A model generated the notes under the pieces. The model was not told the origin of the DNA and searched no databases. It worked only from the letters and a program-made list of their open reading frames with translations. The position numbers and the translations under genes were made by a program. From the NCBI RefSeq assembly GCF_028009165.1, contig NC_079242.1, positions 2,914,001 through 2,978,000 of the forward strand: a stretch of 64,000 nucleotides of DNA, written 5' to 3'. The stretch comes from Akanthomyces muscarius. Taxonomy: Eukaryota; Ascomycota; Sordariomycetes; Hypocreales; Cordycipitaceae. This document shows, in pieces, positions 11,796 to 22,517 of the stretch (positions are counted from its first letter, which is position 1; each line of letters opens with the position of its first letter).

Positions 11796-14700
11796 TTACA
11801 TGAGACTGCTACGGCCTCCAATTTCCGTGCTTCCCTCCCCATTCTTCATCTTGCCGCTGCGACCAGCCACAAATTCGTGGTATATACGCTCCAGGCGGTT
11901 CCTCTCCTCCTTGCTGATGCTGGCACGGGTGCTGTCGAGCGCCTTGACGAGGTGCTCCCATCCAATAACGACCTCCTTCTGGTCCACCGGCGTCTTGCCG
12001 CTACCACCGTCGTTCATACTGGCCGACGAGTCGTTTTGCATTCCGCCCGCCGCCGAGCCCTTGTGGGCCTGCTTCTCCTTGCGCCGCGTGAGCTTGATCT
12101 GCTCCAGCTTGGACGTGATGGCGGCCTGCTCCACGAGGGTGGCCGACTTGCTCTGGGGCACGGGGTTGGCGGACTGGTCGGCGTCGGTGCCGTAGCGGAA
12201 CTGCACAAAGCTCGGCGTCGAGCCGTGTTTGGTGCCATTCACGCCACCCTTTCCGCGGACCGCGGTCGGGACGCTGCCGCCACCACCACCGACGTCGAGA
12301 ACAGCGTGAATGGCCTCGAGCTGCGAGTTGGACACGAGGGCCTGAAGATCGGCGCCGGAAAAGCCGTCTGTGCGCCGGGCAATCTCTTCCCACGCGTCTT
12401 CTGACTCGGTAAGTTCCTCAGAGAGACGGACCCTTTGGAACAGGGCTTTGAGAATATCGAGACGGTCCTCGGCAGCAGGCATGTCGCACAGGAGAGACTT
12501 GTCGAGACGACCGGGTCGGAGAAGGGCAGGGTCGATGAGGTCAGGACGAGACGTTGCCGCGAGTACGTATACTCCGGACAAGCCTTCGGCACCATCCATT
12601 TGTGTAAGCAGCTGGTTGACAACTCTGTCTGTGACACCCGTCGAGTCGTGCCCACGCTTGGGGGCAATGGAATCGAACTCATCAAAGAACAACACGCAAG
12701 GTCTTGCCGCCTGAGCACGGTCAAAGAGATCACGCACGCTCTTTTCCGAAGCACCGATGTACTTGTTGAGAATCTCCGGTCCCTTGACGCTGATAAAGTT
12801 GAGGCCGCATTCGCCAGCCACAGCACTGGCAAGCAGTGTTTTACCGCAACCAGGGAACCCGTAGAGAAGAAGACCGGATCGAAGTCGCAGAGGGCATTGC
12901 GAAAAGATGGGTGCGTATTTCGTCGGGTATTGTAGTGTCTCCAGCAGAACCTTTCGTGTCTCCTGCAGACCACCAATGGATTTGAATGTGGTTGTCGAGC
13001 TTTGTAGTGAAACGTTTCGCAGAGAGGCGGGTGTGAAGCCCTTCAGAGCCTTGTCGAAGTCGACGCGGCTGAGATGAATAGCACCTCCCGAGGTATCGTT
13101 GGGAGATTCACTGAGAGCTCGGATGATGGCCTCATTTCTGGCACGAGAGATAACGACTGTCAAATCTCCAGGCACGTAACCGTCTGTTTGGCCGGCAATA
13201 TCGAGGAAATCGAGGTCCGAGTCGAGGATAAATCCGCTATTGACAGAGTTTGTCACAGCAGCAGCGGGCTGATCTGCTCCGTGCAGCCAGTCTCCATTCT
13301 CTTCAATATTACTACCATCGGCGGTCGTCGGTCGGCTGTTGTTAAAGTCATCCGCATCGTCAATTGATACAGCATTTTGCTTTGCAATAGTTTCCATGAC
13401 CCTTCTGCGAGCTTCCTTGTCCGGCGCCTTCAGCTCCACAATCTCCCGCACGACGTGGCCGCTTACGACCACGTTGTTGAGCGAGTCCTTGCCTTCAGCC
13501 GTAGCTAGAAGAACGATGTTGCTGTCGCGTGTGCAGTATTGCCGTACTATCGATCGTATCGCTTCGCTTACTTGGCGACTTCGTCCATTATCGTTGCCGA
13601 CCTGGAGCTCCGTCTCGACAGGGCAGAGCTTGTCAAGATCGTCCAGAATCACGATGCCTTTGCCTCCCAGCCGAGATCCCCAGCTGGCAGACATGAATAG
13701 GCGCTCAAGGGTCTCGCGAATCGTTGATATTCTCGTCTCGTCCGTTACGAGCTTTCGGCAGGAAAAGTAGATTGTGTAGAAGAGGGTATCTTTGCGCAGC
13801 TTCTCGGCCATGTATTTCGCCACAGCGGTTTTGCCACAGCCCATTGTTCCTGTTAACAGGACAGAGGACAAGTGGGATAAGTGAGATTCCAGGCTTGTAA
13901 GCAGATTGTCGATGCCAACAAGAGTGGAATCATGCCTGGGCTGAAGCTCGAATTCATCAGACTCAAGGATCCAAGAAGGTCGAGGTCCCGGAGGCTGAAA
14001 TTCGACTTGCAGCTTGTGATCCATGCCAGCAAGCCATTGCGTTGAATCTTTCGTCTGTTCGTGGTCAGGGCCGTATTCAAATCGGATGATGCCACCTTCC
14101 CAGCCCTGTGGCGCGTCAAGACCATCATACAGACCAACGACGAGGCCATCTGTTACGGGGCCTTGCAGCAGACCTGGCTTCTCTTTGGAGCCGGCATAAA
14201 TGTGCCTGAATCGCTTTGCTGACTCTTCCTTTTCAGCTTTTGTTTCGCTGCCGAATCGCAAGCCTTCGGTTGTTTTCGCGCTCGCAGCAAAGGGGAAGAC
14301 TTTGACTACTTGAACGGCGTTGCGTCCCAACTGCTGTGGCGCAGCCTGAAGTTTGATGACACCACCGACGATACCAGTGCATCCGAGTGCAGCGCAGAGA
14401 GGTGCTGAAAGCGCCGCGGCTTGTCCGTTTGGAGGGTCGTCCCAGGGCAAGAGGCGCGCAATGACCTTTGACGACGCAGGTGTTTGAGCTTGCGCGGCTT
14501 CTCCCTCTGGTTGAAGTTTTTGTAGGCCAGCGGGGCGGATGACATCGACAACGACAAAGTTGATTCCGCGGAATTCGTTGGTAAAGAGGTGGTCGCGATC
14601 GACCCAGACCACGAGGTCTTGGATTGAGGCCAAAACGTCAAACCACTCTCCACAGTATGACCTGTCGATCGCACGAAGGAACATCGTCGGCTTTGGCTCC

Positions 14701-15543
14701 TCTCTTGCACCCTTTCTCCGAACGGTGCTCGTGGCACTGCGCCTCGATCGCGAGGTGCTGGCGACACTTCGGTGGTCACCACTGCTCTGAGCTTGCTTGG
14801 CCCGGGTCTTGGGAGCCACAATTACTTCTGCGTTGGGAGATAGCTTTGCAAACGGCGCATTTGAGGGAGGCGCGGGGTCGAGTGAGATGATTTTAATATT
14901 GGCCGTCGATGTCGGAGAGAGGTGGAGTGTGAGGGGATGCGGAGGGACTGGCTTGTCGCCTGCGCCCATGTACGCAGGATTCGGGAGCGCACGGATTTGC
15001 GATTGTAGATTGAGCTCGAGGAATGTCGCATGGAGCTCAATAATCTCCCAGTCCTCAGGAGTCATAGGCTCAATGTTGATGGTATGCGCAATTGGGGGGT
15101 CGACGTGAATCGTGGCTGTAACTCTCTGGCCGTCGCTGAGACCGAGTGTGTGAGCTAACGTCGCGTCGATCTCGACAAGCTGAAGATCCTGATCACGCGA
15201 TGAAGTTCGTCCGCTATCGCGACTGATCGGAGTTGCGGTTCGTCGCTTGCTCGGCATGCCCGTCCAGCCGACAAAGACCGACCGCTCATGTGTGCCGGAG
15301 GACGACTGTGTTCCCGGCGCGGGGGCGCGGAAGGTGAGCTCAACGACGACATTTTGGGCAGGCTGCAGTAAAGAAAGGTTAGTCAAGGCCGTGGCAACCC
15401 AATGGCTTACTGCGAAAGCGACGTACCGTGTTGACATTGACGAGCAGCGACACCAACGTGGGGGGAAGGTTGACCAAGCAGTTCTTTAGATGAACAATTG
15501 AGAGCTCGGCATTGACCGACTGCGCATTCTTTCTGGGAGCCAT
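11796..15543 (-). CDS. PEX1: Peroxisomal biogenesis AAA ATPase PEX1
   Basis: Type II AAA+ ATPase that works with Pex6 at the peroxisome membrane to pull the ubiquitinated import receptor Pex5 back to the cytosol. Two exons, 15427-15543 (39 codons) and 11796-15362, give 1227 residues, typical for fungal Pex1. The start at 15543 gives MAPRKNAQ and continues through the 64-bp intron into PAQNVVVELTFRAP. A PEX1 N-domain is followed by D1 with Walker A GTMGCGKT (about 543). D2 has Walker A GFPGCGKT (about 873), Walker B LFFDEFDS and the second region of homology PALLRPGRLD. The D2 site looks complete. The C-terminal tail is low complexity. It shares a 496-bp divergent promoter with MCM7. Confidence 0.95.
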
Positions 15544-16039
15544 GCTGGAAAGGATACAGCTGTGTACTACAGCATACCACGACTCGACTTTCGGTTTGCG
15601 CAGAAGCTGTGCGAGAGCAGGACTGGAGCTTTGCGTTTGAAGGCCTTCCCCAGATTCCGACTTCCGGCCAGTGGCCGAGGTAAGCGGCACGTGCAGGTGG
15701 GTCGGCCGCCTTCAGGCTGGTCGGTCTTTTGCTTGACTCTTGGACGCTCCCGGCCGCTAGAGCCGTGCCACATGTGGCGCAGAGGGTTTAATGGAATTTG
15801 TGGCGCACCAACGCGAAAACGCGCACCAACGCGTTCAAAACGCGCTGGGAAGCTGGCGGCTGGCAATCCTCCCTGGCGTTCCCTCTCCCAGCCCCCACCA
15901 AATTCCTCGACTTGTGCATTAATCTGTATAACCCCAGGCAACCTCTGGTTCTTGCATTCACAAAGCTGCCACATCTCAGTCTTCTCAGAGCTGCAGCGAC
16001 GGAATCGCTTGCTGAGATTGCGCATCACAATCGCCCATC
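15544..16039. promoter_or_regulatory. Divergent promoter PEX1 / MCM7
   Basis: A 496-bp spacer between two divergent start codons. A cluster of CGCG-containing elements lies at 15811-15845, about 200-230 bp before the MCM7 ATG. The last 150 bp before MCM7 are pyrimidine-rich on the plus strand. Confidence 0.7.
15811..15845. promoter_or_regulatory. Cluster of MluI-cell-cycle-box-like sites upstream of MCM7
   Basis: Within 35 bp the sequence has ACGCGAAAACGCG at 15811-15823, a perfect ACGCGT at 15829-15834 and ACGCGC at 15840-15845. ACGCGT is the MCB element bound by MBF (Mbp1/Swi6 in budding yeast, Cdc10 complex in fission yeast), which drives G1/S genes including replication licensing factors. 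The sites are read directly; regulation by MBF in this organism is inferred. Confidence 0.65.
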
Positions 16040-18596
16040 ATGGCGCTCCGCGAATACAAGTCCATCGTCAACTATGAGACGCACCAGAGTAAGTTTTGCG
16101 CTGCTGCTCCTGGCATGCGCCCGCGCGCCCTGCTAACAGCTTTCGAGGTGCGTTTGAGGTCTTCCTCCAGGATTTCAAGACCTCTCCCGAGCACACCATT
16201 ACCACTGCCATGGGAAATGTCACCATCGATGAGGATGACTTGAGCGACGAGTACGACTTTATGGATGAGGACGATGAAACAGGCGAGCGCCGCCGCCGCG
16301 ACAAGGAGCAACAGCGCGCCCCCCACCACAAATACAAGGAGATAATGCAGAAGCTGGCCGATCGTACGCAAGAAGAGATTGTCATCGATCTGGATGATCT
16401 CGGTACTTGGGAAAACGAGACTGGCGAGGGGCTCAAGCTCGTCGACTCCATCGAGCTCAACACAAAGCACTACGTCGACATCATGGCCCAAGCTGTGGAC
16501 AAGGTCATGCCGCCGCCCAGTGTAGATGTCAACTTCAAGGACGACGTGCTTGACGTGCTGATGGCGCGCCGGCAGGCGCGAAACCGGGAGCTTGAGGAAG
16601 CCGCTGAGCGCGACCCTACACTCGAAGAGGACAAGTTCCCTGCCGAGCTCACTCGCCGCTACACACTGGTCTTCAAGCCCCGCATAAATGCACCCGACTT
16701 TGCCTCCAAGGCTCTCGCAGTGCGCCACGTACGTGGTGATAATCTGGGCCACCTCATCACCGTCCGCGCCATTGTCACTCGCGTCTCCGATGTCAAGCCC
16801 ATCGTGCAAGTCAGCGCGTACACCTGCGACCGATGTGGTTGCGAAATCTTCCAGCCCGTCACGGACAAGCAGTACGGCCCTCTGATGATGTGCCCGTCAA
16901 ATGACTGCAAGAACAACCAGTCCAAGGGACAACTCAACCCCTCGACGCGTGCCTCCAAATTTCTCCCCTTCCAGGAGGTCAAAGTGCAGGAAATGGCCGA
17001 ACAGGTTCCCATTGGCCAGATTCCTCGATCTCTCACAATTCACTGCTTCGGCAGTCTCGTGCGTCGCGTCAACCCCGGCGACGTTGTCGATATTTCCGGC
17101 ATTTTCCTGCCGACGCCCTACACCGGCTTCAAGGCCATGAAGGCCGGTCTTTTGACTGATACCTATCTCGAGGCCCACTACATCCGCCAGCACAAGAAGG
17201 CCTACAGCGAGATGATTGTTGACCCTTCATTGGTGCGACGCATTGAAAAGTACCGACAGACAGGCCAGGTCTACGAACTGCTTGCCAAGTCCATTGCGCC
17301 CGAGATCTTCGGCCATCTCGATGTCAAGAAGGCGCTCCTTCTCCTTCTCATCGGTGGTGTCGGCAAAGAAATGGGCGACGGTATGAAGATCAGAGGAGAC
17401 CTCAACATCTGCATGATGGGTGATCCTGGTGTGGCGAAGTCTCAGCTTCTCAAGTACATCTCCAAGGTTGCTCCCCGTGGTGTCTACACATCTGGCCGCG
17501 GTAGCAGTGGTGTCGGTCTTACGGCCGCCGTTATGAGAGATCCTGTCACTGATGAGATGGTGCTCGAAGGTGGCGCCCTTGTTCTCGCTGACAACGGTAT
17601 CTGCTGTATTGATGAATTCGACAAGATGGACGAAAACGATCGCACCGCCATCCACGAAGTCATGGAACAGCAGACAATTTCCATCTCCAAGGCCGGAATC
17701 TCGACCACGCTCAACGCCCGCACTTCCATCCTCGCCGCAGCTAACCCCATCTACGGTCGCTACAACCCGCGCATCTCCCCTGTTGAGAACATTAACCTCC
17801 CCGCGGCGCTCCTCTCGCGTTTCGACATCATCTTCCTACTCCTCGACGTTCCCTCCCGCGAGACGGACGAGCAGCTCGCCAAGCACGTTGCCTTTGTGCA
17901 CATGAACAACCGCCACCCCGACGTCGGCACCGACAACGTCGTCTTCACCCCGCACGAGGTCCGCTCGTACGTGGCCCAGGCCCGCACATACAGACCGACC
18001 GTGCCCGAGTCTGTTACCGAGTACATGATCCGCACGTACGTCCGCATGCGCGATCAGCAGCAGCGCGCCGAGAAGAAGGGCAAGCAGTTTACCCACACCA
18101 CCCCTCGTACGCTGCTCGGCGTCGTGCGTCTCGCGCAGGCCCTCGCCCGTCTGCGCTTCAGCAACGAGGTCACCCAGGACGATGTCGATGAGGCGCTGCG
18201 CCTGGTCGAGGCGTCCAAGGACAGCCTCAACGTCGAGCTTGGCTCTGGCCGCCGCGGCCTCAACGCCAGCAGCCGAATCTACAACCTCGTCAAGGCGCTC
18301 GCGGACTCGGGCGCCTGCCGCGCCGACGATGCCGAGGACGATGAGCTGGGCATCGAGCTGAGCATGAGAAAGGTCAAGGAGCGCGTGATTGCCAAGGGAT
18401 TCACCGAGGACCAATGGATGAATGCCCTGGAGGAGTACACGACTCTAGACGTAAGTGTTCATGATGCAATTTTACAAGTCTGGGTCGGATACGCTAACAT
18501 GATCTTTAGGTTTGGCAAACAACTGGTAGCGGTACGAGACTCGTCTTTGTCACTGCCATCGGTGATGACGGCAACGATGACATGGATGATATATAG
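16040..18596 (+). CDS. MCM7: Replicative helicase subunit MCM7
   Basis: Subunit of the MCM2-7 hexamer that licenses origins and forms the core of the CMG helicase; nuclear. Exons are 16040-16088, 16148-18450 and 18510-18596, giving 812 residues. The start is [16 protein letters not shown]; the first intron ends at an AG just before GTGCGTTTGAGG, which restores the frame. A Cys4 zinc site (CDRCG and CPSNDC) lies at about 241-271. The AAA core has Walker [10 protein letters not shown] (about 440), Walker [10 protein letters not shown] (about 501) and the arginine-finger motif LLSRFD (about 570). A C-terminal winged-helix region runs across the last intron. It matches Mcm7 rather than other MCMs by overall sequence. 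MCB-like boxes upstream suggest G1/S control. Confidence 0.97.
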
Positions 18597-19030
18597 ATGG
18601 AGAGAGAGGAGCAAGGCATGAAAAGGCGTGTTTTTTGTTTAATCTACTGTTGTGGAAATTTGGCGTTTGGGGTCACCATCTTCTTTTCTGCAAGTTCTGT
18701 GTTTGGGAGGAGACGTTTGTGTGCTAAACGATCTTCAGGGAACTACTTTGTGCAGATCTGGGACACTTGAAATTATCACAACTAGTTTTCCGTGATGCAG
18801 CTCAAGTCTGTTAGCTCGAAGTGAAATGATACTCTTATATCAAGCATATTTATCGATTACGTTGTTTGCCGAAACCAATATTATGCATGTGGACTAAATG
18901 TACAAAAGTAGAAGATGTGGCTTGGTCTTGTATATAAAACTCCTAAAGCAACGTCATATTGTACAGTAAATCCTCCTTTCAAAAGTCATCCTCCCTCTTT
19001 CTCCCCCAAATATCGACTCAGATGCTAATT
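18597..19030. other. Convergent spacer MCM7 / mS29
   Basis: 434 bp between two converging stop codons, AT-rich and without motifs. It should hold both 3' UTRs, and the transcripts may overlap as antisense tails. Confidence 0.55.
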
Positions 19031-20494
19031 TTACATTTTGAGGTTCTGCAGCACCACGCGCTCCATCTCGCCAATGTTGCCGTGGCCGCCGAGCGCCCAC
19101 TTCTGGGCCACGAGCTCCGCGCTCAAGACGCTGCGGACGAGGCCGCTGGCGCCCCAGTACTCCATGAGCGCGCGCGCCTCATCCTTGGAGACACCCTCGA
19201 GGCGGAGGACGCGGCAGTTCTTGAGGGCGTCGTAGACCTTGTTGTCGTAGCCGCGGAGGTACGGATCCGGGATGGGCACGTCGCGGCCGGCCTGTCCCGC
19301 CTCGAGCTGCGCGAGGACGAGGGCCTCGGAGGGGTGGCGCGCGGGCGTGTTGCTCGCCGAGTCGGCGGCGACGACGGCGCCGCCGTTGGGCATCTTTTTG
19401 CTGCCGGAGAGGGCGGCGAAGAAGTGCCCGATGAGGGTCAGGTTGTGGGCGTGGACCTTGTTGAAGGCGGGGTCGCGGTACGCGCTGTCCTTGTTGGCAA
19501 AGGTGAGCCCGTCCATTGCCATGAGGACCGGTGGGCGCCCGGGCAGCATCAGCTCCGACCAGAGGGCCAGGAAGCCGGGCCAGGCAGCGTCGGGTTCGCG
19601 GATGTTGGTGATGAGATCGGCGAGAGAAGAGCCCTCGGGTAGACCGCCCGTCAAGGACGATTTTTGCTCAACCTTGAGCTTTTCCAGCGCGGCTCTGTTG
19701 GCCTTGAGAATGTTTTGCAGGAGGTTGAGTGTGTAAGTAGGCTGCGTGAATTGCATCGGCTCCGTGTTCGGGACGGGTACGTAGTCTGTGTGAGCGATGA
19801 CAAGGTCCTGGGCTGTTGAAGGGTACCACGTTAGAACCATTCTCAAGAAAGAGGGGTTGAAAAGGAAGAGTCAGATGCGCATACCTTCAGGAATGTTGAT
19901 AACTACCCAGTCGTTCTTCAGAGCATGGCTCATGGCCTGCACCAGCGCCGTGCTCTTGCCGGACGCCCGGCTGCCTGTGAGGATAATCTTGGCCGCCTCC
20001 TTGCTGGACACGGACTTATCCATCTGGGCAATCATCTCCACCGTCTCCTTGCGCACCAGGACGTGCGGTTTTCTAAACAGGCCCCAGCTCTGCGTCGAGC
20101 GAAAGGCGCCCAGGGTGCGCAGTTGGTCGACGATCTGGTCGGGCAGCTGGACGACGGTGGCGGCGTTTTGCGCGTCGGCCAGAACGCCGCCCTCAATTGC
20201 CTGCAGACCCTCGACCGCCAGGGCGCTGTTGCTGCTCAGGGTAATGCGCTTGCGAAAGGCCTTGCGCTCGCCGGGGGCGGGCTTCTTGACGTTGTCGAGG
20301 CCGAGCCTCTTCTTGTTGAACGTCTTCTTGGTCGGCTTGACAATGTCCCGCCGGCTCTTGACGGACGGCGGGCCGGCGGCGAGACTGCTCGTTGTCGAGA
20401 GGGGGGCAATGGCGATGAGGACGGGCTGGATGCGCGGCGCTCGAGGGAGCCCCCGCCGCAGCAGCACGGCCTTGAAGCAGCTATTGGCGGCCAT
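19031..20494 (-). CDS. RSM23: Mitochondrial small-subunit ribosomal protein mS29 (DAP3/Rsm23)
   Basis: GTP-binding protein of the mitochondrial 37S/28S small subunit, homologous to animal DAP3. Exons 19885-20494 and 19031-19812 give 463 residues. The N-terminus MAANSCFKAVLLRRGLPRAP is basic and lacks acidic residues, as a mitochondrial targeting signal should. The P-loop is TGSRASGKST, just before a 72-bp intron. The second half carries the family's DYVPVPN region and ends in a short helical tail. It is divergent from RRS1 (499 bp), so a mitochondrial ribosome gene and a cytosolic ribosome-assembly gene share a promoter region. Alternative functions are unlikely; the family in lower eukaryotes is ribosomal. 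Confidence 0.9.
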
Positions 20495-20993
20495 TGTGGC
20501 CAGTTCGGGGGCCGGAATGGGAGAATGAGTATATCGCTCGGAGGGAAGGCCCTGTATCTACAGGAGGAGCGGGTAGGATATCGGTGTTGGGCCCGTGTGC
20601 GGGCTGGCTGGCGGTAGGCAGTCGCGTGAGGTTTTGAAGCTGTCAGAAAAACTATTGACAACCTCTCGCCCATTCGCCCCAGGAGGTTTTTGGCCGCTGG
20701 ACCACCTAGAACCAGGGGCCCTTTCAGCGCTACAGTGCTGGCCCACCACTGACCAGCGAGCGAGCCAGCCTCGGAACATCTGAGCGCCGTAGATCCGACA
20801 CCAGACCGATAAGAGTCTATCGTAGAAAAAAAAAAGTTGCTGGAGATGCAAGCCAGTGGGACAACCAGCCATACACTTTTTTTTCGCAAGCAAAGCGATC
20901 CAGTCTTCCCAAAGTACACTTTCCTCCAGAACCCCAAAAACAGAAACAGCAATTCGAATTAATCCATCCGCCAAATCATACACACAAAACACA
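20495..20993. promoter_or_regulatory. Divergent promoter mS29 / RRS1
   Basis: 499 bp between two divergent start codons. A-rich runs stand near 20825-20835 and 20935-20945 on the plus strand. I saw no element that I could assign with confidence. Confidence 0.45.
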
Positions 20994-21590
20994 ATGTCCA
21001 TCCCGGCCTCGAAACCGAAGCTGCCCGTGGTCGTCGAGAAGCCCACGCCGTACACCTTTGACCTAGGCTACCTGATGGCCGAGGACCCCAACAGCATCAC
21101 GCTCGACCGCGCCGCGCTCGAGCAGTCCCTCGCCGACGTGGCCCGCGACGGCGCGCAGTCGCTCATCAACCAGCTCCTCAGCACCTGCGCCCTCAGCTCG
21201 ACCAAGGAGGGCGTGCTGCTGTCGCTGCCCGCGCCCTCGACGCGGCTGCCCCGCGAGAAGCCCGTGCCCGCCGCCAAGCCGCCGACCAAGTGGGAGCGCT
21301 TCGCCGCGAAAAAGGGCATCACGCCCAAGACGCGCGAGCAGCGCCGCAACCTCGTCTACGACGAGGCCACCGGCGAGTGGACGCGCAAGTGGGGTTACAA
21401 GGCCGCCAACAAAAAGGGCGAGAACGAGTGGCTCGTCGAGGTCGACCCCGAGGCCGAGGCCCAGCGCAAGGAGGGCACCAGCATCCGCGGCGACGGCCGC
21501 CGCGAGCGCAAGGAGAGGGTCCGCCGCAACGAACGCAAGATGCGCAAGAACCAGCGCGACGCCGCCGAGGACGCCAAACTCAAGAAGTAG
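20994..21590 (+). CDS. RRS1: Ribosome biogenesis factor RRS1
   Basis: Required for 60S assembly; with Rpf2 it recruits the 5S RNP to pre-60S particles. Nucleolar. Single exon, 198 residues. The start is MSIPASKPKLPVVVEKPTPY at 20994; the frame remains open upstream (to 20856) but that part looks like leader. Family hallmarks are the FDLGYLMAEDPN segment, PPTKWERFAAKKGI and WGYKAAN, followed by a highly basic C-terminal helix rich in Lys and Arg that should carry nucleolar localisation. It is shorter than human RRS1, in line with fungal forms. GC content at third positions is high, as in HAL2 and the middle of MSH3. Confidence 0.94.
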   Translation: MSIPASKPKLPVVVEKPTPYTFDLGYLMAEDPNSITLDRAALEQSLADVARDGAQSLINQLLSTCALSSTKEGVLLSLPAPSTRLPREKPVPAAKPPTKWERFAAKKGITPKTREQRRNLVYDEATGEWTRKWGYKAANKKGENEWLVEVDPEAEAQRKEGTSIRGDGRRERKERVRRNERKMRKNQRDAAEDAKLKK

Positions 21591-22517
21591 AGAGCGAGCT
21601 GGCGGTGGATGGAGGGAAAAGGAAGAAAAAGTCGAAGCATTTTGGGAGTGGGCAGAGACAGTCTGGATTTCTCTGTACTACCACGGCGCAGGCGTTTGGG
21701 TCATGTCTATGGCGTTGTTTGGAATTTACTTCTTTTTGCTCCGAGGAGGAAAAGTACGACTACACGGCATCCATGTACATGATTGAGTGTCACATAGACT
21801 CGTTTGTATACTCGGTTTTATTGACTACAATTGCATCATTTTCCGTCTCGTACAAACTGAACTCAAAAAGTGATACGCTTTACCAAAATTCAACACGTTT
21901 TGCTCTATTGTACATTTTGGAGGGACAGGGGCTCTTCCCAGGGCACGCCGAACCATCAGTACATTCTGGTAGCCGGACGCAGACCTTCATGACTTCCTCC
22001 CAAGGATGAGGAACCAGTTTCAAGAAAAAGAACGCATCCCCGCCTCGACCTTCATTTTCTATGCTAAACATTAATAATAAAACAGAAACGTAGAGCCATT
22101 CAGCCTTTTCCTTCCCAATGCATCGGATATTCAACGCCGGTGCTTGGCATGGGACCGCTGGGGGGCAGGTCGACCAAAGCAGACAAATAAGGAACAAAAG
22201 AAAAGCAACCGAGTGTTGAAAGAAACAGAAGCAGAATTGTGCGCGAGTTGTATCGGAAATAAAGTATAAACGCGATGTGGGGTATACCAAACGGCGAACG
22301 GTAGAGGTGACTGGCGGTGAGCCTCAAAGGCAAAAGTGAATGCCCTTGGTCGTGTATGTTTGGAGACGAGGCACGTTTCCAAATGAATATTGCTATTGCT
22401 AAAGAATTGAACCGAGAAAAGAACTTTGACCACGTCGTAGAGAACGGCGTGCATGATGTTGTACGTCAAGTCGTAATTTTAACCATATTGTGCGAAGTCG
22501 AGTGCAGCAGCACATGC
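21591..22517. other. Convergent spacer RRS1 / RhoGAP
   Basis: 927 bp between converging stop codons. It is AT-rich relative to the flanking genes and shows no recognisable coding motif. The open frames seen are short and lack codon bias. Confidence 0.5.
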
